From: Macrocybe gigantea
Taxonomy: Eukaryota; Basidiomycota; Agaricomycetes; Agaricales; Callistosporiaceae
Assembly: GCA_011319805.1 (NCBI GenBank)
Contig: SJRY01000293.1
Span: 248,001 to 312,000, forward strand
Reading direction: 5' to 3'
Length of the DNA: 64,000 nt
Shown here: positions 1 through 11,585 of the stretch, in pieces
Numbering within the stretch: the first letter of the stretch is position 1
How the letters are laid out: each line of letters opens with the position of its first letter
Notes under the pieces: generated by a model
Told to the model about the DNA's origin: nothing
The model's input: the letters and a program-made list of their open reading frames with translations, nothing else
Database searches by the model: none
Position numbers and translations under genes: made by a program

Positions 1-1521
1 ACACTCCACGACTTCCTGCACGACCCACAACGTCACCGTGATGTTGCATTGCTATCAGGCAAAGACTCCGATGCCACTATCTCCCTTCTGCGACGTGTCC
101 ACCAAAGGCAGCCATTTCCGATTCGCCGTTTCCTGCTGGTCAATGGCGTCTTGCGCCTTTTGCGCTCAGGTGATGACGGAATCTTCTCGTTGGTTCTAAA
201 TCCAGTTAGGAATTATTGGCTTAGGCAATCCGCCTTGATGGACATATCGGGCGTCCATTATCTAGCCCACCCAGAGGTGAATCTGGCCAAAACCGTGCAA
301 GACGGCAACTTATTTCATTTTCGGGACACAAGCGCATTCATCGCCTCTATCCCTACACTGTGCGTAATTTGGGCGATAAAATATGTCCAAACTCTCCTCG
401 AGCTATTCAGCCCATACACGTGGCCAATCATCCAGATCTGCATCACCAGGTTAAAAATTCAGACATCGACTATCACCAGTACATTCGGGATCTTCTCTCG
501 CTTCGGCATAATGTATTGCTTAGCCGCGTTACCGATATACTTTTTACGTTGCAAGTACTTCCCATCATGGGGCGCTGCCATGAACAAGTGGCCAGATATA
601 CGTACGGCGGTCCTCGAACCATGGAATTTCACACCGCAAAAACTTACCTGGCTGCAAATCGCTGCTTTTTATGTTGGCTATGTTGCGCAAGTTGGCGTCT
701 TCGGGGCGACATTCGTGGTAGCGCCTCTGACAAACCTTCGAAACGCGACTGGAGGTCAACCATGGTACCATCACCTCATGCATGCCTATCAAGTATTCTG
801 GTTTATGACGGCACTCGAGAGAGCTGTCAACGGCATGGCAAATGTGTTGTCGTTCCTGGTGGTTCCTATCGGCATCATTGCCTTTAACATGGACTCAGAG
901 GGTCTGTGGGCACTATGCAAATACACGTTTGCTTACTGGAATTATGCCGGTTCGACCATGCTAGCAGACTTCGCCGCTGTCGCCATGGAAAGCGTAGGAG
1001 CCAGCCTAGGACTGCGCATATTGTTGATAGTCCTTGTCGTGCTTCTGAACCGCGCAGACTGGCTTTTGGACGCGATCATGACATGGATTCTTCGATTCGC
1101 ATTGTGGATAACATACCCCTTTCACGGTCTAGCGTCATGGTTCGTTACTTGGTTGAGGAGCATGATCAATCTCCGATCTTTGGTTGCGCTCATCGTTCTG
1201 TGGGCGGTCGTTTGGCTCTACAGCTATTTCTTGGATCTCCTCATGGATCCATATGAGATGCGCAAGACGCGCCATTCTCTCAACTGGGCAAAAAGCCTTG
1301 TCTACACACAAATAAGCCACGAGAGGATCCGACAGATCACTGAGCGATTCGCCGACCGTCCACGGATAACTCAGCCTCCTCAAAGCCTGCCGACTTCCAG
1401 TGTCACTCATCCGACAGGTTTGCCGCTATCGCAAAACATGGATTTGCCAGAGCATCCGGACCCAATGGACAAAACCAATGAGGTAATGAATACAGATACA
1501 TCGCTCGATATTTGTTTCTGA
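1..1521 (+). CDS. Multi-pass membrane protein of unknown function (5' end outside the window)
   Basis: The reading frame is open from base 1 with no ATG before the hydrophobic part, so the start lies upstream of the window. About 505 codons are visible, ending in TGA at 1519-1521. Six or more hydrophobic stretches can be seen, for example around IPTLCVIWAIKYVQ, the segment before YFLRCKYFPSW, IAAFYVGYVAQVGVFGA, LRILLIVLVVLL and SLVALIVLWAVVWLYSYFL. The last 100 residues are hydrophilic, rich in Pro, Ser and Thr, and probably cytosolic. I do not recognise the family. No intron is apparent in the visible part. An integral membrane protein is well supported; any transport or signalling role would be a guess. 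Confidence 0.75.
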   Translation, partial: TLHDFLHDPQRHRDVALLSGKDSDATISLLRRVHQRQPFPIRRFLLVNGVLRLLRSGDDGIFSLVLNPVRNYWLRQSALMDISGVHYLAHPEVNLAKTVQDGNLFHFRDTSAFIASIPTLCVIWAIKYVQTLLELFSPYTWPIIQICITRLKIQTSTITSTFGIFSRFGIMYCLAALPIYFLRCKYFPSWGAAMNKWPDIRTAVLEPWNFTPQKLTWLQIAAFYVGYVAQVGVFGATFVVAPLTNLRNATGGQPWYHHLMHAYQVFWFMTALERAVNGMANVLSFLVVPIGIIAFNMDSEGLWALCKYTFAYWNYAGSTMLADFAAVAMESVGASLGLRILLIVLVVLLNRADWLLDAIMTWILRFALWITYPFHGLASWFVTWLRSMINLRSLVALIVLWAVVWLYSYFLDLLMDPYEMRKTRHSLNWAKSLVYTQISHERIRQITERFADRPRITQPPQSLPTSSVTHPTGLPLSQNMDLPEHPDPMDKTNEVMNTDTSLDICF

Positions 1522-2070
1522 TCGTGTTGCTATATGCCAGAGAGACGAATGGCAAGACGCTCAAGCACCTGCCGTGGAGTCCATCGTAGACTCGGGGCAG
1601 GGGGTGGTCATTGGTGACGTCGAAGGCTCGCAGAACATACAAGCATCCGACACTAGTCAGCTGCGACAGCGGAGGGCCGTTCATTCCGATAACCAAAGAT
1701 TTTCGTAGAGGCTATTGTTGATGTACTGCGGTGATGAAAGAATCGGGGACGGGAGTAGGAGGTAGATGCCACTAATATAAATACCAGTTGTTACTTAGAC
1801 CAAATGTTTGGATACGCCACGCCAGAGTGCAAGTGCTTTGTCTGACAGGAGAATAGGTCACGAAGTACGGGTGCTAGACAAATCTTTGGTGTATTGTGAA
1901 ATGATGTGTGAGCGACGTTGGTGGTTTAACGGATGTATTGCGCGCAGGAAAAGGCGAAGCTGGATTCAAATACATTGCTTTAAGCTGCGATACACACGTC
2001 TGACGAGCCGCAAACCGGCACAACCAAATAGTGCGATCGCTCCATAAACACGGCCTCAGGATGTGTGCCT
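1522..2070. other. Intergenic region, no gene seen
   Basis: This gap lies between the 3' ends of the membrane protein and the ATPase inhibitor gene, which converge here. A short open frame at 1808-2047 has no recognisable domain or fungal coding character. I see no RNA gene or repeat. Confidence 0.5.
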
Positions 2071-2558
2071 TCAGTGGCTTTCGTTATTGTGATTCTTCTC
2101 CAGCTCGCTGTGTTTCCGCTGGAGTTCCTCCTGTTGAAAATGTTAGCCTGCGTAAATAAAATATTGCCATTAAACCGACTAATTCTGTCTTCTTCTTGTC
2201 GATCTGCGAAGTTAGCTCGGTTAGGCGGATAGGCTATAGTACAAATGGGATTGATGGAATACCTCAGCCTTCATCTTTGCGAGCAGCTCGAGTTCATGAC
2301 GGCGTATATATTGGTCTGCGCAGCATTATGAACATGGCCAGTATCAGGATAGGCATGAATTGCGAACCTTCGTGAGCCTTCTCTTTCTTGCTGTCGGAGC
2401 CAAACGTAACATGAGACACGGGCACGCCAAGCATGAAAAGCTACTGACCCGAATTCTTTAGTCTGAGCGACGCTTCCCTCGACCTGGCTTGTCTTGTAGC
2501 GCATAGGCACGAAGACGAGCCTGGCGGCGGGGCGAACGGCAGAGATGCGAGCAAGCAT
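2071..2558 (-). CDS. INH1: Mitochondrial F1F0-ATPase inhibitor protein (IF1 / Inh1 family)
   Basis: The product binds the F1 catalytic head in the mitochondrial matrix and blocks ATP hydrolysis when the proton gradient collapses. It starts at MLARISAVRPAARLV (ATG at 2558), a basic mitochondrial presequence. The family core follows: EGSVAQTKEFGKKEKAHEDQ, then YIRRHELELLAKMKAEI and a charged heptad-like tail ending EKNHNNESH. Five exons are joined by short introns, and every junction keeps frame. About 95 residues is normal for the family. A longer frame reaching 2642 exists, but MLARIS is a better targeting start. The gene is divergent from ATP synthase subunit h, with only about 125 bases between the two ATGs, so the enzyme subunit and its inhibitor probably share a promoter. 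Confidence 0.88.
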
Positions 2559-2683
2559 GGTGATTGTAAAATGGAAAAAAAGGTTGTGGTTGTGCCGGGC
2601 AGTTGCGCGTTCCAGCTGAGCCTGGAATCGAAATTCAGTCACATTTCGTCACGTCACATATTTTCCTTTTTACACCCACCACC
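2559..2683. promoter_or_regulatory. Bidirectional promoter between INH1 and ATP14
   Basis: These 125 bases are all that separate the start codons of the ATPase inhibitor (minus strand) and ATP synthase subunit h (plus strand). Both 5' leaders and core promoters must lie here or overlap the genes. No clear TATA box is visible. Confidence 0.6.
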
Positions 2684-3241
2684 ATGTCAGCATTCCTCAG
2701 GCAGGCAACCAACGCTGTACGTGTCTCCGTTGCTCGCGCTGTCGTTTCTTTCGCTTATTCACGTCTGGAATAGGCCCGCAATGCATCGCGTGTACGCGCT
2801 TTCTCCTCCACGACCGTCTCGCGCAAGGGCACGTATTCCGCCAGTCTTCATCACAACACCAAACGCTAATTCCGGATATACCCGCAGACGTCGTGCAGGA
2901 GATTTACCTCCGCGAAATAAAGGCGTACAAGCCCGCGCCCATTGTGAGTCCTAGCCGGCCATTTAAATGCACGCTTTGCATGGCTGAGATTGCCTATTTT
3001 CCTCGCGATTCAGCCCAAGGACGCACACGTTGGTGTTGTGAAAGCCTACACATTGCCTCCTGCCCCCAAGACTCCTGCGCTTCCCACTGACCTTGCTGCG
3101 GAACTCGCTGCTTATGATGCACAAGAGCCAACGATAGCCGAAAAGCCGACCGTGTCGGTCTCCGAGGAAGAGGGCGCTGCTGGTGCCGACGCGTATTTGA
3201 CATTCTTGGAACAGGACGTCGTTAGGCCAACTCACCACTAG
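2684..3241 (+). CDS. ATP14: Mitochondrial F1F0 ATP synthase subunit h
   Basis: This is a peripheral-stalk subunit of mitochondrial ATP synthase. The start MSAFLRQATNAARNASRVRA followed by FSSTTVSRK is a classic matrix-targeting sequence. The signature VVQEIYLREIKAYKPAP comes next, then DAHVGVVKAYTLPPAPKTP and an acidic C terminus ending EQDVVRPTHH. Four exons are needed. Intron 1 (GT-AG) ends at 2773. Intron 2 runs about 2829-2887 and must use a GC donor (after AAGG) to keep frame, with a GCTAAT branch site. Intron 3 starts at GTGAGT after KPAPI. Length and motif order match fungal Atp14. The head-to-head partner is the ATPase inhibitor gene. Confidence 0.88.
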
Positions 3242-3522
3242 ATGTGCCCATGGCTTGTATCTCGATTGGAAAATAGAGAGGTATCATAATATCACTTTTT
3301 CCTATCGATCGTTGAAGGCGTCCTCACGCGAGATAAGAACTGTCTTCCGTGCATATCACTTGACGAATGAAAATTATCTAACTTTCCATTATCTATCTGT
3401 GAGAAACTATAACTTTATAGATGTGCGTCAGGTAATAATGTTGAGTGGGTAATCAATGGTAAATGATAAAAAGAAGCGCTGTCATGTAAGTAGGTGGAAA
3501 CAGCCCAAGGTTTTTACCTTGT

Positions 3523-6500
3523 CTATGAGAAGAAATATTGCGATTTTTTGATCAACTCGACGTTGAACGTGCCCTTCTTTGGGAGAGGAGGGATGAGGTC
3601 GGCTACATCAACAAACTTGCCCAGAAGCGCACTATCGTCAAGTGGAGGGGCCTTAGACTTCGACTCCGCCAATTGAGCAACCTTTTGAGATTTTGCGATC
3701 TGTTCCTCAAATGCGATCGTATCTTCATCCGTGAGATCCTCAGCGAGGTCTTTAATCGGTTGGGAAACTTTGTCTTGGGGGTTCGGTTCTTGTGCGGTGG
3801 ATGAGGCCTCAATGACCGTTTCCGTCGTCTTCTCCGATGCGGCGGGTCGGGGTGAGTTGGAGACGACCAGCAATTCCGAGATTGGCTCCAGCTGCTCCGC
3901 TTCCTCGGGCGTCACTTGGATTCTCACACCGGCACGGTGCAGCGATTTCAGCAGGGAGGTGCGCAAGTAGACCAGCGGCACTTTGTAGCCCTTGTACCGA
4001 TCGAGGAACTTTGTGGAAGGAACAAGCGTGAGTTCAAGCGCAAGACAGGTCTCTTGGGCAGCAGGAACCTTACCTCTTCATGCAGCTTCTTCAAGACGTC
4101 CGACGAATGAAGCGCAATGAATGTTTCACGGATGATTTCCGACATCTTATCAATATCACAGGCATGGGTCCAATACGAATCGTGCACGGACGCGAAAGTT
4201 AGCCCTTGAGTCTGTGAAGGACGCCGCGCGTCAGTTGGAAATGCCAGAAAAAGAGGCTCAACGTACGCGGCATTCAAGAGCGGTCAGCATCATGTGAGTG
4301 GCGTCTAGGCTGTGAATGAAGTTGGGAGGGAAAGCCGAAGCCTGTTTCTGTGCGTTCACTGGGAACCGAGTTGCGCATAAGCAAAACAGAGAACCAAATT
4401 GCATGTTCGAAATTTTCTCACCTTCAGCGGGGTAATTTGGGTCGGTGATGTAGACGGTCTGGACGGCAGTCATGACCTGCTTGCGGACAGACTTTCTATA
4501 GGGCTGAACGATCGGCAGGCCCAAGGGCGTCGTCCAGACGACCGACGTCATCTGCTCCTTCTTGAGCTGGCGCAGAGGAACGGAGTATTTCATGTGTTGC
4601 GACTGGGGATGGAGACCGTTTTCTTGATATTCCGCCACGGCTTCGGGAAGGCGCTCTTCGGGAATCGACCTGGCGACGACGCGTGCGCAGATCGTAAGCC
4701 AGTTTTGAATGTCAGTAGCGCCGCTGAAGAGGTCGCCGATGCAACTCAGAGTCTGCGGTTGCCGAAACGTCAGAATGTCTGCCTCATCGCAAATTGAAGC
4801 ACAAACCAGGCGAGCTAGGTAAGCAGCCGCCTCCCAGCAATCCTCGTCCGGAATCTCCTTCTTGTCTTTCAACTGTTTCTCGATCTGTTCCCGAGCGCCA
4901 ATGAACGTAACTCCATACACAGTTGTCATAACCTTGAAGAAAAAATGTGGCTGTCTGAGACGGAGTCATAAGTGAAATTGAACACCTAGACTTACTGTTT
5001 GCTTGACGACTTTACGAGAGATCTTGCCCTTCAACATGAGAGCAAACTTATTGCCCTTTTCCGCTTCGACGGCCAGCTTGTTCTCAACCATGCTGCCAAC
5101 GTAGGAATACACGTCCGAAGGTCGGTCTGCGGCGGCCAAGTTGACTTGCTCAGCCCCACGAGCGTCGCCGCCAAGCGCCGCATAGTGCTGCAGACCATTA
5201 CAGGTACCGTCTTGGTGCACCGGAAGACAGGACTTGTACTGCAATGGGTCTTCGGATTCGAGCGCCTCAGTGAGTTCGATGCATGTCGCGAGACACTGCC
5301 ATGGATCATCAGCCTGTGTCCACCATCGTCGTCCCTACAAGCAAAAAAATGGCCATCAGCATTGCGATAGGAAGGCCGAAGAGTGTATCGTACATCAAGA
5401 GGATTCTTGGCACTGTCCTTGATATCATCGAGGTGGTTCATGACGAACTCGACACGCTCGTTGAAGCTCGCCTTGTCGTACCCGTAGACGTTTGCAAGGT
5501 GGATCTTCAGCCAGCGGAGGCCCCGAACGCCGAGCTGCTTGCCTTCGGCGAACTTGAGCAGCCCACGGCTAAGATCGTCGCCGATGTGGTTGAGATGGGG
5601 AGGTATCGGGTAGGCCCGGCCGCGGAAGTCGAGGTTATGGGGAAGGTAGATGGTCTCTCCTAGGAACTAGAGCACATAAACGCGATTTGAGAATGATAAC
5701 TTAGGCGTTGAAAGAGCGCGACTTACAGCTCTCGCAATGTCGATTTTGTAGTTCACATTGCAGCGCTCCGAGTGGTTGTTGGCCTTTGCCTGTGCCCAAT
5801 TCTTCATCCGATGCAGATACACGCTCCGTGCCTTGATGTCCGTGCTCACATTTACAGGTGGAATGGGCTCAGGTTCGTCGTACACTGCAGGAGGCAGCTT
5901 GCCTAGACGTTCCCCAGAGTTCCACACCATGAGCACAACGTCAAACACCTTGCGGTTAATTTGCCACGGCGTGCTCCCTAGGACATCCAAGCCGGCGTAC
6001 ACTAGTTCTACATTGCCCATGTTTGACGCATGTTGTAGGTAGTTGTGCTGCTCGACCGAATCTTTGAATCGCATGGCTGAGGCTGATGAAGAATCACCAT
6101 GGTTGAGTATCGTTAAAGTCCTGAAAGGGAGCGGGCGTTCGACTCACTTTTGCTATAGAGATAGCCACCTTGGTCGACGCCGATCCAGGGCTTTGGTCGA
6201 ACGAGCATGGGAAGGTGCCGTGGGTGGATAGTCTCCTTTAGCGAGTCCTTCGCCAAACGCTCTGTGACCGCAGGATTGAGACGGATCACTCCCAATTTCT
6301 GGCCCCGGATATACTCGTAGGAATGGAAGAAAGCCGGTTGAACCTCCGTGCTGAATCGAAATCCAAAAATGGTCACACCCCAACACCAAATCCGCAAAGT
6401 GGACGAGAAAAGCTTACACTGTTTTCCCAGTCTCCCTGTCAACCGCCATGCGCACCACTTTTGCGACATCCATCAAGGAATCGACCAGGATGCCGCCGAC

Positions 6501-8128
6501 CTTGGACCGAATGCTCTGAGTCCATTCCGCCGTCCAGCTCTCGCCGTCCGACAGATGCTTCGCCGCAGCGATGCGGCGCTCCCTCAAATGTCGATATCCC
6601 AGCTTGGAGAAAAAGCCAACAGGATTGTGCTGGTTCATGGCCGGCACGGGGATGCGGGCCTTCCTGCAGACCTGGGCCTTGTACTCAAGCTCGACGGCCT
6701 TGCCGACAGTGAGCAGCGCACGCGTCGTCTTCATGCCGTCGAACACTCCGCCCGAGCCCTGGAGACGCATGAGCTCGAGGATGGTGATGAGCGACAGACG
6801 GTCCGCGCGGACCAGGCCCAGGTACGGCGCAATCATGCTGTGTTCGCGACGGTATTTTCGAGTCTCAGACTCTGTAATGATCTTAATCTCCTCCTCGAGG
6901 CGGTCCTCGAGCTTCGAATGCCAGTCCCACATCCACTTCTGCAGATCCGGTTGCATGAGGCTGTTGTCGAGCGTGATGCCGAGCTCAAGGAAGGTGTTCG
7001 CTTCATGCTTGAGCCGTTCCATCGCAGTGTCGTAGACAGACTCTTCTAGCATCTTTTGCCTCGCATACGCGTCGTCGGGCAGCAGGCGTCGCGAGAGGGC
7101 GACTTCGGACAGGTGGCGTCGCAGATTGTCGAGGTTGAAAGGCACCGAGTCCACTTGTTCGCCTGTGTCCCCTTTGGTTTCCGTGCGTACGACGGGTCTC
7201 ACTTCGGGGACGCCGTCGTCGAGCGCGTCGGGCAAGTGTGTCGCGACCATCTCTGCATGACCGAGCTCCCGGACGACATTTTGAAGATTCATATCGAGAG
7301 CCGCTTTTACCAGCAGCTTGAGGATATCGGCCGCCTCTGATGCAGATGCAAGAACACGATCCGCGATGACTTGCGAAACGGAGATATTGCGTTGTAGAAT
7401 GAGAGAAAGAATGTCTGCAGGTGTTTTTGTAGCGACGCCCGGCACCGGGTTTGAAGAGTCGACGCTGTGTCTGTAGAGAGGTGTCCAAATTTTACTGCTG
7501 ATATAGAGGACGAACTCAAGTAACCTTACCTTAGCCAGGCAAGTAGCATCAGAGCATAAGTGGAGGCATTCGGATCGATATTATCTACACCCTTCTCCAT
7601 GGTCTCGTACAAATCCCATGCGTTGTCGACCCAGTATGCCGCACCTCGCGGGTCCTGAGTGGCAGCGACGTTGACGTACGCCTCAAGCACGGCATTGTAG
7701 ATGTTCACGTCGAGTCTGTGCTTGTTCTGCTTGCGCAGCTGCTGGAAGATGTTTTTCGCACGGGGCACGTCGTACAAGTCGTGCAGACAGGCGTCCATCA
7801 CGGCTATATACTCCTGCGTCAGCGTGTCAGTGAAGAGGCTGGTGGCGGTTGCTGGGCTGTCTATTGGCGGAGGCGGAGGCAACACGGTGAGGGTCGGGCG
7901 CTGCCTTAAGAAGCTCTCCATCTCCGGATTTCGCGAGCTCTCGGAGGGCTCAGCGGTCTGCGCTGATGGCATGAACGGAGGGTAGTGCGGAGACGGCGCA
8001 TGGGAGGTAGCGAGAGCAGGGGCGTAGAGCTTTTTTGAAGGAGCGGAATAGAAGCGAGCCGGTCGAGGAAGACGTTGGCGAGACAAGGACCAAACGGTAT
8101 CGAGTCTGTGGGCAGCTCTGGGGATCAT
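3523..8128 (-). CDS. RPO41: Mitochondrial DNA-directed RNA polymerase (T7-phage type)
   Basis: This single-subunit polymerase transcribes mitochondrial DNA. The start [20 protein letters not shown] with nearby RFYSAPSKK is a matrix presequence; an upstream in-frame ATG at 8158 is the alternative. A PPR-like stretch ([23 protein letters not shown]) follows. The catalytic part has the palm motif [19 protein letters not shown] (first Asp), the fingers motif RKVVKQTV joined across an intron to [16 protein letters not shown] (Lys and Tyr), and motif [15 protein letters not shown] (second Asp). [17 protein letters not shown] and the terminal aromatic [20 protein letters not shown] are typical of Rpo41. 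The gene has about ten exons and short introns. The catalytic exons look intact. Confidence 0.95.
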
Positions 8129-8761
8129 GAAGGACGAGGAGAAGGTTGTTTTGCCCACTTGACCCGTTTCCTACGCCAATTTTTTTTTTTCGACAAATGT
8201 CCCGATCTAAGTACTCACGTGCCAAATTTATGACCGATCGCCGTGGCGTTCCAACCATCCCCCACCATGTTATAAAACGAGACGCTACGATACCCATGAC
8301 CGAGTGGTCACTGCTTTTCACTAGGACTAATCAACCAAGTCTACATATTGCAGAACTGTCTAGCAATGTCACGTCTTTTACATTTGTTGCTAAGGCTCAA
8401 CACATGCCCAAGCCTAGTTCCGAGGACGGGTCTGCCATATTTCGTGTCATCAGAACTCATACCGGTCAATTCTAAGTGTAGATATCGCGGAAAATGAGGC
8501 AGAAACTTTTCTCGAGTCACGAATCAGTTGCATACGTGGTTTCTGATTAAAAGCATATGCTTGTGTAGACATATTAACAGGCATCTTCAGAATGACCTAT
8601 TTGTCTATCATATACGCTGGCGTAGAAAGATAACTGCAAAGCATCCTGCTATGAGATATCCCAATTATAGTCCTACATGAACTTTCCTATACATCATCCC
8701 TACATATATAACTATATATACATCATACGAGATAGGCCTGGCGGACGACCGCCTTGCGGTA
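8129..8761. other. Intergenic region, no gene seen
   Basis: It holds the RPO41 promoter side and the 3' flank of the BAR-SH3 gene. A 109-codon open frame on the plus strand (8146-8475) shows no domain and lies across the likely RPO41 promoter, so I do not call it. Confidence 0.5.
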
Positions 8762-11344
8762 TCAACCATGAAGCTGGAAGCAGTTGCTGCACATGCCCTT
8801 CGGGTGGAATGGGCTCTGCTTGAAATTCGAACACGCGCCCGGCGCACGCGGGGACGACAGCTCCGTAGCGCTCTCGAAGGGGGACGTGTCATATCCAAGG
8901 CTGCTCTTCGACGATGCGGGCGTGGGGCCGAACGTCTTTAGCGAGCCCGACTTTGCGCGCGAAGTCTGGTACGGCCGTTCTGGTACTGGCGGGGTCGACG
9001 ACGCGGGGTTCGTGGGCCGCCGTGGCGGTGGAGGAGGAGGTGCGCGTTTCAGCGACGATGACGCGTTCGACACGCCATCTGTAGCCGTTCCGGACGAGTG
9101 GCGGCTGAGTGAGATCGGGACAGCCTCGCGAGGCTCGTACTGGTGCTGGTGCTGGTGGTCCGAACTCGCGCCGGACCGATCGTCCGCGCGGTTGAACGCT
9201 GGCACGAGGGACTTTTCTTCTTCGTCCTCTCCCAAGCTACTTCTCGTGTGCGTTGCCTCAGCGAACACGCCGTAGAACGGACTGCGGACCGGGTGGACCA
9301 AAGGCTCCGAGCGCAGCTCGTGGTCGTCTGTCTCGCTGCTCGCGTAGCCCTCCTCGCCGCTCGAGATGCTCACTTTGTCAAACCTGGCTGCTCGGTCGGC
9401 CTTACTCGCAGACAAGGCTCGCGGTCGCAGCGGAAGGGCGGGCCTGGTGGGCAGAATCTCAACGTGCGAGGTAGGAAACAAGCCCTTCTTGCCACTCAGC
9501 TCTCCCATCCACCAACCGTCTATGACCTCATTGATCACGGTGATCTCGTCGCCAGCCGAGAATGATAGCTCGTCGACAGCACCGGTGAAATCGTACAGCG
9601 CACGAACCACCTTCTTCCCCTGAAGGGATAGTGGCTTGAGAATCCGCGCAGCAGGCTTGGGCGAAGATTGCAGGCTCTCCTTCGATTTGTCCCTGACGAG
9701 CTTCCTGCTGATCGAAAAACTATTCGACTTCTTAATGGTCGGTTTATCCGTTTCGTCGCTCTCCCTTTGCTTGTTTTCGGTGCCCTCGAGAGATTCGAAT
9801 TTATCTTTATTCTTTCTTCCTCGTCCAGTGACGGATTCCACAGCACTAGACGCCCATTCGGCCACACTCAGTCGTCTGGGCTTGTCTTTCGTAGAGTCTC
9901 TCTCTTTCTCATCGCCAGTGGCGCTGCCAACGCTGTCTGAGCGATTCCTGGAACCTCTGGAGGCTGACCGTGGAGGCTGAGATGACACTTTAGAAGTCGG
10001 TGCAGAGTTCGTTTTATTGTGCTTGATCGATGAATGACGGCTTGACACGGAACGAGTGTTTAGATCATCAGAAGAGTCGGATGGACTGGGGTCTAGGCGA
10101 CGTTGAGGCCTCGCGGCTTGCATTGACCGCTCCCGTCCAGGAACCGACCGGGGAGGGACTTTACGTACATTTGATCTATGGAGATCTTTAAACGGTAATC
10201 TTTAGAACCACGAAACGAAGCGCTCACCCTTCATGCCACTCTTCTTTGACTTCTTTCAAAATGTCCAAATATTGCTCGACAAATTTCAGTTCCAAGTCAA
10301 GGAACGTCGAGAGCTCCCGTAGTTGAACGGTTTCATGCTCCTGGATCCCTTGCATGAGCGCACTCAACTCGTCAACGGTTTCTTCGCTACATAGCAGAAT
10401 AAGAATCAATTTACATCCTATCATTAACTCTGATCAGAAAATAATGACACGCACTATCGTTCTTTCGCCCTTTCCATTTCATCCTCTGCTTCCCGTCTTT
10501 CCTTCTCCTTCTTGCTACCCTTCAACTTTTCAAATTTACTGATCGACGCGTCGTAGCTTAACCTGAATTCGAGCTCAGCTTGAGCTCCACGGAAAATGCG
10601 GAGAAACAGAGTAAAACCTTCTACTTTCCATCTTCTTCTTTTGCGCGTCTAGTTCCTTGATTTCATCAAGATAAGATTCGAGTGAAGAGACAAAGGAGTC
10701 CTTAAAAGTCAGAGCGTAAGATTCTTGGAGTGTTGCTATCTTGCAATGGGCCTTCCGAACTGGACAAGAGACGTTCCTAGACACGTTCAATGAACGAGAC
10801 AAATATCAAAGCCGATAAATTGAAATATCTTACCGAATTCAGAGTCGTCCCCAAACTCTTCACCATGCACGATCATGACCAGGCCCATGGCATCGACGGG
10901 AAGGAGTTCCTCGCTACCATCCATGCCTGCAAGCTTTTTCTTCTTTGACAAAGAATGATGGTATGCTTCCGATGCTAGGAGCAACCTGTGGCAATTCGCG
11001 ATAGGTTAGTGACACTCATCCTAACGTGCAGAACAATGACATTTGAAACAAAGGCTACGCGTAGAACAATCGAGGACGAGTCGAACACGTACCTTTGAGC
11101 ACCGTCTCTGCGTAGCTCAATGTCCCTCTCAAGTTCTCTAAATTCGTCGGTGACAGTCGTCTTGTCCCTCGACGAGATGACTTCGCCTGCCCACTGCAAG
11201 CCAAAAGTGGTCCGATCAGTGAAACGTTTTGAAAGGAGGAATTAATGGTTTTGTATTGACCTGGCGTAGTTTGCCAAGCTATTCAAACTGTAAGTACAGT
11301 GCTTCCTGAACGCCGCAAGTGCTACATACCTGTCTGCCGGCCAT
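8762..11344 (-). CDS. BAR-SH3 adaptor protein (endophilin/amphiphysin-like)
   Basis: BAR-SH3 proteins bend membranes and link endocytic sites to actin regulators. The start MAGRQ (ATG at 11344) joins LGKLRQ and WAGEVISSRDKTTVTDEF across short introns. The BAR part continues through RELERDIELRRDGAQR, the block with MGLVMIVHGEEFGDDSEFG, the helix SFVSSLESYLDEIKELDAQK and the last helix ELSTFLDLELKFVEQYLDIL. After a Ser-rich linker comes an SH3 domain: VVRALYDFTGAVDELSFSAG, then DGWWMGELSGKKGLFPTSHVE. The tail is long and disordered with the proline run APPPPPPRRP, and it ends with FHPKGMCSNCFQLHG, whose CxxC pair is unusual for this class. The exact orthologue (Rvs167, endophilin or another) is not settled. 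Confidence 0.85.
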
Positions 11345-11585
11345 GGTATAATAAAATGTAGTGTGCAGGTGATTTTGGAAAGTCGGCTGAGGTCAAACTG
11401 TGCGACGGCTTCTGCCGCCTTAAGCGTGATCGAGGAGAGATCCGATCGGGCACATAACCTTTCTCAAATGAGCCCAAGCCATGGAAGCTACTTCTCTGAG
11501 CAACGTACTGTAGCACAAAATTCAAGAAGTTGCCGCATAAAGTAATGCATTGCCTGGGATATCTATTCAGTGTCTGTACCTATTG

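Noticed and set aside
9143..9565. Plus-strand open frames inside the BAR-SH3 gene
   Set aside because: GC-rich coding sequence on the minus strand explains them; no domain and no introns of their own.
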